From positions 4,278,001 to 4,342,000 of the forward strand of contig NZ_CP017481.1 of assembly GCF_002307355.1 (NCBI RefSeq): a stretch of 64,000 bases of DNA, given 5' to 3'. Shown here piece after piece: positions 10,101-16,610 of this stretch. The translations under genes and the position numbers were made by a program. The stretch is from Pectobacterium polaris (GTDB lineage Bacteria > Pseudomonadota > Gammaproteobacteria > Enterobacterales > Enterobacteriaceae). Every line of letters begins with the position of its first letter. Position 1 is the first letter of the stretch. The notes beneath the pieces were generated by a model. That model made no database searches and was not told where the DNA came from. It saw only the letters and a list, made by a program, of their open reading frames with translations.

Positions 10101-11350
10101 ACAGGAATCCTTACAGCTTCAGGCTGTGGGTCAGAATCAGGGGAAGAAAGGCCGAAAAGCAGCGAGGCAGGCGGAATCATCTCGCCTTCGGTGGTGCTCT
10201 CCATCGCGGCCAGCAGGCGCTGGCTGTCGTCGGTGTCGCCATACAGCAGGACACCGCTAAGCCGCCCGTCGCGCAGTAGCAGACGACGGTAGTGCTGCGT
10301 CTGCGGATCAAAAAGGGTGTACACCTCATCATCCGGTGCCACGTTAATATCGCCGCCGCTGACCACGCCAATTCCTGTGACTTTCAGCCGCGTTGCCGCC
10401 TGTTCACGCTGATAGTCTTTCGGTGTGTGTCCGGCAAGGCGCTGTGCCACCAGCGTGGCATGGGCGAAGCACGGGGCAACCAGCCCGAAGATTTCGCCAT
10501 TGAGTTCACAGCATTCGCCGATTGCGCTGATATGCGGGTCAGCAGTTTGCAGCTGTCCGTCCACCAGCACGCCGCGGTTACAGGGTAAGCCGCAGTCGCG
10601 CGCCAGCTGGCTAGCAGGAATCACACCCGCAGTCACCACCACCAGCCCGGCCGGAATCGTACGGCCATCGGCCAATTCAACAGCCGTTACGCCTTTGTCA
10701 TCGCCATGCAGCGCGACTACCTGCACATCCGTCTCACAGGCAATACCGCGAGCACGCAGGCTGTCGCACAGCAGGTCGCTCGCCGTGGCATCCAATTGAC
10801 GTTCCATCAGAACCGGAACGCGATGCAGCAACGTGACGTCAGCACCGCGCAGTTGCAGCGCCGCGGCGGCTTCAATGCCGAGCAAACCGCCGCCAATCAC
10901 CACCGCAGGAACGGACTGGCCAATCGTCGCCAACATCAGTTCGACATCATCCAGCGTGCGGAAACCGCACACGCCCGCCAGATCGATGCCCGGCATCGGT
11001 GGCATAAACGGCGTGGAACCGGTTGCCAACACCAAATGATCGTAATGCAGCTGCCGTTGCGTCGTTGTCACCTCACGCTGCTGGCGATCGATATGCGTGA
11101 CCCGCTCACCCAGCAAATAATTCACCGTCAGCGCCGCATCGTCGTCGAGAGTCGCAGGCGTCAGCAGCGTATCCGTAAACGCTTTCTCGCCGCTTAATAC
11201 TGGCGACAGCAGGATACGGTTATAGCTGGCGCGCGGTTCATCACCAATCACGGTAATGCGGTAACGCGTTGCGTCCAGTTGGCGCAGCACCTCGACGAAT
11301 CGCGCACTCGCCATCCCGTTACCAATCACAATCAGATGCGGTTTCATCAT
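7160..11350 (-). CDS. nasB: NasC-NirB-NirD fusion: NAD(P)H-dependent nitrite reductase with extra FAD module
   Basis: A 1396-residue protein from the ATG at 11350 (the ATG at 11392 lies inside nasD). Module 1 (about 1-410) is an FAD/NAD(P) oxidoreductase like NasC, electron donor to NasA: HLIVIGNGMASARF, AVVIGGGLLGIEAA. Module 2, from residue 418 (MSKPILVVVGHGMVG), is NirB: a second FAD/NAD half (SGVVIGGGLLGLEAA), a BFD-like [2Fe-2S] cluster (ICSCHNV ... GTGCGGC), and the sirohaem/[4Fe-4S] site (SCVGSTWC, SGCTRECAEA). Module 3 (last ~110 residues, EWVQVATLGDIP) is NirD-like and lacks Rieske ligands. It reduces nitrite to ammonium. Before the module 2 ATG (10099) there is still AAGGA at good spacing, so a separate NirBD product is possible. 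Confidence 0.88.
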   Translation of the reverse strand: MMKPHLIVIGNGMASARFVEVLRQLDATRYRITVIGDEPRASYNRILLSPVLSGEKAFTDTLLTPATLDDDAALTVNYLLGERVTHIDRQQREVTTTQRQLHYDHLVLATGSTPFMPPMPGIDLAGVCGFRTLDDVELMLATIGQSVPAVVIGGGLLGIEAAAALQLRGADVTLLHRVPVLMERQLDATASDLLCDSLRARGIACETDVQVVALHGDDKGVTAVELADGRTIPAGLVVVTAGVIPASQLARDCGLPCNRGVLVDGQLQTADPHISAIGECCELNGEIFGLVAPCFAHATLVAQRLAGHTPKDYQREQAATRLKVTGIGVVSGGDINVAPDDEVYTLFDPQTQHYRRLLLRDGRLSGVLLYGDTDDSQRLLAAMESTTEGEMIPPASLLFGLSSPDSDPQPEAVRIPVMSKPILVVVGHGMVGHYFLEQLVERDLHQHYHIVVFGEERHEAYDRVHLSEYFSGRSAASLSLVKDGFFAESGIELRSASEIVAIDRERQCVCDAQGRETAYDKLVLATGSYAFVPPIPGNTRPGCLVYRTLDDLDAIAAQAKKGKSGVVIGGGLLGLEAANALRQLGLDTHVVEFAPRLMAVQLDDGGATMLRRKIEALGVQIHLSKETREITDGEQALHRLCFADGSVLETDLVLFSAGIRPRDKLADSCDLEKGPRGGIVIDDRCQTSDDAIFAIGECALWKGQIFGLVAPGYQMARSVADTLAQRDTPFTGADMSTKLKLLGVDVASIGDAHGRTAGSQSYQWTDGPNEVYKKIIVSADGKRLLGAVLIGDSSDYSTLLQMMLNDMPLPTQPEGLILPARSGDAPKGLGVAALPASAQICSCHNVSKSDISAAVAGGCGELGALKTCTKAGTGCGGCVPLLKQVMEYELTQLGVEVKKDICEHFAYSRQELYHLIRVHEIRSFDSLLERYGHGLGCEVCKPLVGSMLASCWNDYLLQPQHLPLQDTNDRFFANIQKDGTYSVVPRVPAGEITPEGLIAIGQVAQRYNLYTKITGGQRVDLFGARLEQLPAIWRELIDAGFETGHAYGKSLRTVKSCVGSTWCRYGVQDSTGLAIQLEHRYKGLRSPHKVKMAVSGCTRECAEAQSKDIGVIATDKGWNLYVCGNGGMKPRHADLFASDLDTETLLRTIDRVLMFYIRTGDRLQRTSTWMDNLEGGIDYLRQVILEDSLNIGEELDKEMQRVVDAYQCEWQTTLESPERLALFRGFLNSDSPDEAVVMVPERGQIRPAQDHEKAVSPEPVALKPAAHEAEWVQVATLGDIPRHAGMAARLGQQQIALFHLPGSEQQVYALENHEPGSGANVLSRGLLGDVAGEPVVISPLYKKRFKLRDGVSPDDSALYVRAWPVRVEDDEIWVCRQPLAVPEGVVLADTAMAKAS

Positions 11351-11366
11351 CGTTCCGGCCTCGCTG

Positions 11367-12161
11367 TCAGGCTGCTTTAGGCTGTTTTTCATATAAGAAA
11401 TGCAGCACCTGCTGACGGTAGTGGTGGTAGCGCGGATCGTCGGCCAGCACGACGCGTGAGCGCGGACGTTCCAGATCGACTTTCATGATTTCACCGACCG
11501 TCGCCGCCGGGCCGTTGGTCATCATCAACACGCGATCCGACAACAACACCGCTTCGTCAACATCGTGAGTAATCAACACAATCGTGGTTTGCAAGCGCTG
11601 CTGAATCTCCATCACCGCATCCTGAAGATGTGCACGGGTCAGCGCATCCAGCGCGCCGAATGGTTCATCCATCAGCAGTACTTTCGGCTTCATGGCCAGC
11701 GCACGAGCAATCCCCACACGCTGTTTCATCCCACCAGAGATCTCATTCGGCCGCTTGTTCAGCGCATGCTCCATATGCACCAGTTCGAGATTGTGGGTAA
11801 TCCATTCGTGCATTTCGCGTTTGTTCATCTGGCCGCGAAATACCTGGCGTACCGCCAGTGCAACGTTTTCATAGGTGGTCAGCCACGGCAGCAGCGAGTG
11901 GTTCTGAAAAACCACGCCACGCTCCGGCCCCGGGCCGTCGATTTCACGGTTGTCACACAGCAGGCCGCCGCTACTCGGCAGCGTCAGGCCGGCAATCAGG
12001 TTCAGTAACGTAGATTTGCCGCAGCCGGAATGGCCGATCAGGCTGATCGTCTCACCGGTGTGAATATCAAAACTCACCTGATCTAGCGCCAGAAACTCAC
12101 CGCTGGCGGTATTGAAACGCTGGCTCACCTGCTGCACTTGAATAATCGGTGTTGTACGCAT
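11367..12161 (-). CDS. nasD: Nitrate ABC transporter ATP-binding protein
   Basis: ATPase subunit of the nitrate/nitrite importer, bound to the cytoplasmic face of NasE. It has 264 residues from the ATG at 12161 (MRTTPIIQVQQV), preceded by AAGGAG and placed 10 bases after the nasE stop. Walker A is GHSGCGKST, the signature is SGGMKQRVGIARAL, Walker B is VLLMDEPFGALDA, and the switch His follows in VLITHDVDEA. LPWLTTYENVALAV is typical of the nitrate/taurine/sulfonate ATPase group. It is third in nasFED-CB-A; the next gene's start follows 16 bases later. Confidence 0.92.
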   Translation of the reverse strand: MRTTPIIQVQQVSQRFNTASGEFLALDQVSFDIHTGETISLIGHSGCGKSTLLNLIAGLTLPSSGGLLCDNREIDGPGPERGVVFQNHSLLPWLTTYENVALAVRQVFRGQMNKREMHEWITHNLELVHMEHALNKRPNEISGGMKQRVGIARALAMKPKVLLMDEPFGALDALTRAHLQDAVMEIQQRLQTTIVLITHDVDEAVLLSDRVLMMTNGPAATVGEIMKVDLERPRSRVVLADDPRYHHYRQQVLHFLYEKQPKAA

Positions 12162-12171
12162 CGTCGGCTCC

Positions 12172-13086
12172 TTAGCGGTTGTCATAGCTGAAACGGTTAG
12201 CAATCCACACCAGTCCCTGCTCAAGCAGCAGACCGATAACGCCAATCACCACGATGGCGATGATGATGTTTTCCACATTCAGGTTGTTCCACTCATTCCA
12301 AATCCAGAAGCCGATACCGACGCCGCCGGTCAGCATCTCCGCCGCAACAATCACCAGCCAGGCGACACCAATCGACAGGCGCACGCCGGTCAACACGTTA
12401 GGCAGCACCGCAGGCAGCAAAATCTTGCGCATGATGGTGAATTCGGAGAGCTTCAGGACTCGCGCCACGTTTAGGTAATCCTGCGGGATGCGGCGCACGC
12501 CTTCGGCGGTATTGAGGATCATCGGCCAGATGGAGCAGATAAAAATGGTCCAACTGGATGCAGGTTCGGCACGCTGGAACAACAGCAGGCCGATAGGCAG
12601 CCAGGCCAGCGGGCTGACTGGGCGCAGCAGCGAAATGATCGGATTAAGCATGTTAGCCAGAAACGTAAAACGACCAATCAGGAAGCCAGCGGGAATGCCG
12701 ACCAGTGCCGCCAGCCCGAAGCCAATGCCAACACGTTGCAGCGAAGCCAATACGTTCCAGCCGATGCCCTGATCGTTCGGCCCTGCGACGTAAAACGGAT
12801 CGGCAAAGAGACTGAGCGCGGCAAGCCAGGTCGTCCACGGCGTCGGGAAGTTTTCGCTGTTAAGCGCGGCAATTTGCCAGACCGCAACCAGCAGCCCCAG
12901 TCCGAGAACCGCAGGGAAAAGTTGCTGAAACAGCTTACGCAGCAGCAAACGGTAGGCGAAAGTGGGAGCCACGGGTGCTTTTGCGGGCGTGACGGGTTTA
13001 GTTGGCAGCGGCGTAATGTCAGCGCTGCGCACGGTTTCCGGGGCGTTATCCGCGGTAATTGGAATGACCTGGGCCTGGTTTTTCAT
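12172..13086 (-). CDS. nasE: Nitrate ABC transporter permease
   Basis: Inner-membrane permease of the nitrate importer, about 304 residues. A polar N-terminus of about 60 residues (rich in Pro and Ala: PLPTKPVTPAKAP) precedes roughly six hydrophobic segments. The cytoplasmic loop EGVRRIPQDYLNVARVLKLSE is the EAA-type motif that docks NasD. I prefer the ATG at 13086 (or 13089) because GAGG lies upstream; the GTG at 13098 overlaps that site. It starts 12 bases after the nasF stop and so is translated from the same message. Confidence 0.9.
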   Translation of the reverse strand: MKNQAQVIPITADNAPETVRSADITPLPTKPVTPAKAPVAPTFAYRLLLRKLFQQLFPAVLGLGLLVAVWQIAALNSENFPTPWTTWLAALSLFADPFYVAGPNDQGIGWNVLASLQRVGIGFGLAALVGIPAGFLIGRFTFLANMLNPIISLLRPVSPLAWLPIGLLLFQRAEPASSWTIFICSIWPMILNTAEGVRRIPQDYLNVARVLKLSEFTIMRKILLPAVLPNVLTGVRLSIGVAWLVIVAAEMLTGGVGIGFWIWNEWNNLNVENIIIAIVVIGVIGLLLEQGLVWIANRFSYDNR

Positions 13087-13098
13087 CATCAACCTCAC

Positions 13099-14358
13099 TT
13101 ATTTCTTCACGCTAAAACTGTTGGCATAACCCGCTGGATCGCTACCATCCCAGCGACGGCCATCGATGAGCACGCTGCTGCGCATGTCGCTACCGGGCAA
13201 TGGCACATTCCCCACGGCATCGGCCGCCTGCTTGTAGATATCAATACGGTTAACCTGCTTCGCGACAGCCAGATAATCCGGCTCTTCGGTGAGCAAGCCC
13301 CAGCGTTTGTGCTGAGTGAGGAACCACATGCCGTCGGACAGATACGGATAGTTCACGGAACCATCGTGGTAGAAACGCATCGCGTGTTCGTCTTTCCAGC
13401 TTTTCCCCAGCCCGTTCTCGTACTGGCCCAGCATGCGTCCGACGATGGTTTCTTCTTTGGCATTGATGTACGCGCGTCCGGCAACGACGCCTGCCGTTTC
13501 GCGGCGGTTGTCGTCCGAGGCATCAATCCAGCGCGACGCATCAAGAATCGCGGCGGTCAGCGCACGGGCGCTATTCGGGTTGGCGTTCACCCAGTCAGCG
13601 CGGGTACCCAGCACTTTTTCCGGGTGATCCGGCCAAATGTCTTGTGAAGTGGCAGCGGTAAAACCGATGTTTTCGCTGATGGCACGCTGGTTCCACGGCT
13701 CACCAACGCAATAGCCGACCATGTTGCCAATTTTCATGTTCATCACCATCTGCGGCGGCGGCACTACCACGGTGCGCACGTCGTTCAGCGGATGAATGCC
13801 GGCGGAGGCCAGCCAGTAATAGAGCCACATGGCATGCGTACCCGTTGGGAAGGTTTGCGCGAAGGTGTAGGTGCCCGCCGGGCTAGCGGCAACATATTTT
13901 TGCAGCGCAGCGAGATCCGTGACGTTGGCTGCACGCAACTGGTTCGCCAGCGTGATCCCTTGTCCGTTCTGGTTGAGCGTCATCAGTGCCGCCATGTTGC
14001 TCTGCGATCCAGACAGCCCCATTTGCAGGCCGTACAGCTGGCCGTACAGAATGTGGGCGGCATCCAATTCGCCCGACACCAGCTTGTCGCGTACAGCAGC
14101 CCAACTGGCTTCTTTGCTAGGAACGATTGTGATGCCGTATTTCTTATCGAAGCCTTTCACTGCGGCCATCACGACCGAGGCGCAGTCCGTCAACGGAATA
14201 AACCCAACCCGAATTTCCTTTTTCTCCGGTGCGTCGGAACCCGCGGCCCAGGCGCTATTCATCAACCCTGGCAGCATCAGGCTGCCGCCCAGTGCAGCAC
14301 TCCCCAACAGAAACTGGCGGCGAGAGACGGTCATGCTTTTGGTTTTGGAATCACTCAT
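13099..14358 (-). CDS. nasF: Nitrate ABC transporter substrate-binding protein, Tat-exported
   Basis: Periplasmic nitrate/nitrite-binding protein of the NrtA/NasF family, 419 residues from the ATG at 14358 (MSDSKTKSMTVSRRQFLLG). The twin-arginine motif SRRQFLLG is followed by a hydrophobic stretch and an AWA-A cleavage site, as in other NrtA-like proteins. The mature part begins KKEIRVGFIPLTDCASVVMA, typical of the family, and contains AQTFPTGTHAMWLYYWLA and MIGNMVGYCVGEPWNQRA-like ligand-site segments. A longer frame from 14424 would start inside the leader terminator and is rejected. It is the first gene of the nas operon, after a sigma-54 promoter and a leader terminator. Confidence 0.93.
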   Translation of the reverse strand: MSDSKTKSMTVSRRQFLLGSAALGGSLMLPGLMNSAWAAGSDAPEKKEIRVGFIPLTDCASVVMAAVKGFDKKYGITIVPSKEASWAAVRDKLVSGELDAAHILYGQLYGLQMGLSGSQSNMAALMTLNQNGQGITLANQLRAANVTDLAALQKYVAASPAGTYTFAQTFPTGTHAMWLYYWLASAGIHPLNDVRTVVVPPPQMVMNMKIGNMVGYCVGEPWNQRAISENIGFTAATSQDIWPDHPEKVLGTRADWVNANPNSARALTAAILDASRWIDASDDNRRETAGVVAGRAYINAKEETIVGRMLGQYENGLGKSWKDEHAMRFYHDGSVNYPYLSDGMWFLTQHKRWGLLTEEPDYLAVAKQVNRIDIYKQAADAVGNVPLPGSDMRSSVLIDGRRWDGSDPAGYANSFSVKK

Positions 14359-14395
14359 CAACGACACCCTTGCGCAAAACACCTTTTCAGGTGGT

Positions 14396-14452
14396 AAAAA
14401 CAAAAACGGCGTCCACAAGCCCATGCAGAATCTGCACGCTTATGGACGCCGT
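14396..14452 (-). terminator. nasF: Leader terminator of the nas operon (NasR target)
   Basis: On the minus strand ACGGCGTCCATAAGC (14452-14438) pairs with GCTTGTGGACGCCGT (14420-14406), 15 bp with one G-T pair. The loop contains a small TGCAG/CTGCA hairpin. The stem is followed by TTTT-G-TTTTT (14405-14396). It lies 48 bases before the nasF ATG, between the sigma-54 promoter and the gene. This is the layout known from Klebsiella, where NasR lets polymerase read through when nitrate or nitrite is present. The upstream dual-hairpin ANTAR target could not be delimited with confidence. Confidence 0.88.
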
Positions 14453-14527
14453 TGTCCGATTAACACCTTCCGTACCGCCGTTGGCCCGAAACGCATTATG
14501 AATGTTTGGTTGTTGCTAATGAGTTAA

Positions 14528-14543
14528 AGCAAGGTTTGTGCCA
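14528..14543 (-). promoter_or_regulatory. Sigma-54 promoter of the nas operon
   Basis: Minus-strand TGGCACAAACCTTGCT matches the -24/-12 consensus TGGCAC-N5-TTGCW without mismatch. Transcription should begin near 14517, giving a leader of about 160 bases that contains the terminator at 14396-14452. This implies nitrogen (NtrC) control in addition to NasR antitermination. Confidence 0.88.
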
Positions 14544-15027
14544 GATGTCACAGTTTTACATATTGCCGAGGGGAGTGGTTTAATCGTGAGGTGAACTAAA
14601 ATTTAGGTAACAATATGTAATTTAAGGTTATTGTTTCGTGCGCCAGAATATTGCCATTTCTCTGCTACGTCGTAGCACGCGCCCGACACGGGGCGCTCAG
14701 TCGCCGCCGCCCCGTGACCCGTGGCTTTTTCGCGAGAAATAACGTCGCTACGCGATACCTTCAGAAAAAACAGTCTCTTAACGGACCGCCGTTGACGCGT
14801 TCCCGACGCGGCAACGACTTTCGCGGCTTCCCTGCCGCTCATCCTAAGCCTGTTTTTTCTTCAGCGTTATTTACGCTCATCACAGCACAACAACAGTGGG
14901 AGCCAGCCAATATTTTTACGCACGAAACCACTTAACACTGTCAGTTGCTCTGCTATTTTCCCTCTAACAAGACGGAGTCTTGCACCGCGAGCAAGCAGAA
15001 CACGCACAGTTCATGTGCATATACCTC
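14544..15027. other. Intergenic region between nasR and the nas promoter, with GC-rich hairpins
   Basis: No credible gene; the short open frames here have no family features. About 14630-14880 is GC-rich and full of short dyads on the minus strand: GCGGC-AGGGAA-GCCGC, GGGGCG ... CGCCCC and the palindrome GCTACGACGTAGC. It looks like a structured dispersed element. A GCAC-N7-GTGC motif at 15004-15018 resembles the NtrC core and could serve as enhancer for the sigma-54 promoter about 460 bases away. Confidence 0.5.
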
Positions 15028-16317
15028 TTAAGGGTTATCTCCGAATACATCGGCCACCGCGAGCATCGCCGTCGCGATGTCAATCAGCTTTTTATTCTGA
15101 CTCATCGCCATGCGGCGCAGGGTTTTGTAGGCCTCTTCTTCGCTTAATCCACGGTGCTGTATCAGTAAACCCTTCGCACGATCGATCTGCTTTCTTTCAT
15201 TCAACGTGGCTCGCAGCGCAGCCAGTTCATGATCCTGCACCTGTAAGCGCCTCGACTGTTGCTGCACCAGCGACAACAGAGATCGCCCCAGCTGTGGACT
15301 GACGCCATCGCTATTCAGCCAGCCGGGCGGCGCACTTTGCCCTTCCAGATCATGACCGGCGATAAATATCGAATAGCCCGGATCGTCATGCTCCTGCTGC
15401 ACCATCAGCGCGTCGAGATCCGCGCGCTGATCGCTGCATGCCTTCTCCGCTGCCGCAATACGGGTACGGCAGCGCTGCATCAGTGTCTGCTCCAACTCAT
15501 CTTCCATCTGCTTCATTTCATCGATGCGCTTAGTGGCAATCGAAAACCAGTGCAGGCTATCCGCTTCAGATAGCTTTTCTATCGGGCTGCGGGTGCACAC
15601 AATGCGGCGCAGGCGCTCAAACTCGCTGTCTACCGCGATAGCACGCCAGCGCTGCTGATTTTCTTCATCGCTAAAATTCAGAAAGGTATCGAAACAGCGA
15701 TCCTGCCGCTCGATCAAGTCCAGCAGCTTTTGCCGGGTTTCCTCATCGACGCTGCCCGCCGCATAGGCCGCCGCACCGATAGCCCGCTCCTGCCCCGCCA
15801 ACTCTTTCCCCTGCATAAAGCTGAACATGGCAATCAGCGCGCGGGAAATTCCCGGATCGGCCGCCGTGTCCGAGACCTCAAAAACCAGCGCCAGTAGGTT
15901 GCGGACAATGTCGTTGAAAAACGTCATCGCCTGCGGCTGAGGCAACAAGCGCTGGCGAATCTGCTGACGCAGCGCGGGCAGCAGACTTAGCGCATAAACC
16001 ACGCTGGCAACGCGGCTGAATAAACGGCTCGCCTGCGGCAATTCCGCCGTCATTTTTTCCAACCCTGCCAGATGCGTCATCAAATGCGTCTGCGCCGCCT
16101 GCACGTCTTTCTCACGTAGCGCCAACTCGTCGGCAAACAAGCGGCCGTCGGAGCAAAGAAACAGGTTGGCCGTTCCCCGTTCACGCTGCAATAGATGGAC
16201 AAGCTGGCTAATTTTTCCCACCAGCTCACCGCTTTGCAGCAGGTAACGCAAGCTGTTCAGCTCACACTGGCGCGAGGCAAGTAAAAATCGAATTGTCGTT
16301 GAAGGCTCCGCCACCAT
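15028..16317 (-). CDS. nasR: Nitrate/nitrite-responsive antiterminator, NIT + ANTAR
   Basis: Positive regulator of the nas operon. The N-terminal NIT domain (about residues 30-270) senses nitrate or nitrite; it includes LLQRERGTANLFLCSDG and the conserved FSFMQGKELAGQERAIGA. The C-terminal ANTAR domain (about 365-425: ERKQIDRAKGLLIQHRGLSEEEAYKTLRRMAM) binds the nasF leader RNA and prevents termination. It has 429 residues from the ATG at 16317, chosen because GGAGAG lies just before it; the ATG at 16341 has a poorer context. It lies directly upstream of nasF on the same strand, as in Klebsiella, separated by the structured region. Confidence 0.93.
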   Translation of the reverse strand: MVAEPSTTIRFLLASRQCELNSLRYLLQSGELVGKISQLVHLLQRERGTANLFLCSDGRLFADELALREKDVQAAQTHLMTHLAGLEKMTAELPQASRLFSRVASVVYALSLLPALRQQIRQRLLPQPQAMTFFNDIVRNLLALVFEVSDTAADPGISRALIAMFSFMQGKELAGQERAIGAAAYAAGSVDEETRQKLLDLIERQDRCFDTFLNFSDEENQQRWRAIAVDSEFERLRRIVCTRSPIEKLSEADSLHWFSIATKRIDEMKQMEDELEQTLMQRCRTRIAAAEKACSDQRADLDALMVQQEHDDPGYSIFIAGHDLEGQSAPPGWLNSDGVSPQLGRSLLSLVQQQSRRLQVQDHELAALRATLNERKQIDRAKGLLIQHRGLSEEEAYKTLRRMAMSQNKKLIDIATAMLAVADVFGDNP

Positions 16318-16610
16318 TGCTCTCTCTCCTGAAAAAACCACAATCAGGAATATGCAATTAGCGCGCCATTTGCATCAGCTCACAGTTATCAGGAAGCAAG
16401 GACATAGCATCCGCACGGTTACTGCCGCTCTGCACACGTTTCACCTCAATTTTTAAACTGCGTTACTAAACCAGCCCCATCGCAAAAGGTACTCTCTTCA
16501 TCGTTACTAAAACTGTTTTATAGCCATCGGCATGATGCTGGCATCGGCATGGAAACAGAAAGGATCGCTGTAAAAGCCGCATCGTAGCGACGTCACAACC
16601 ATAGGAACGC

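Noticed and set aside
10099..10130. Separate gene boundary between nasC and nirB
   Set aside because: An ATG with a ribosome binding site exists here, but the frame is continuous with no stop, so I annotate a single fused gene and mention the internal start as a finding.
12736..13647. 303-codon open frame on the plus strand
   Set aside because: It is antisense to nasE and nasF, which have strong family features. The frame shows no recognisable domain and arises from the GC-biased third positions of those genes. The same holds for the 225-codon frame at 5182-5859 opposite nasA and the 242-codon frame at 44980-45708 opposite nuoL.
14651..14935. 94-codon frame in the nasR-nasF gap
   Set aside because: Arg/Pro-rich, no domain, no clear ribosome binding site, and it coincides with the GC-rich hairpin element.
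16342..16610. LexA box or sigma-54 promoter before the tail fibre gene
   Set aside because: ACTGTTTTATAG and TGGCATCGGCATGG look suggestive, but neither matches CTGT-N8-ACAG or TGGCAC-N5-TTGC.
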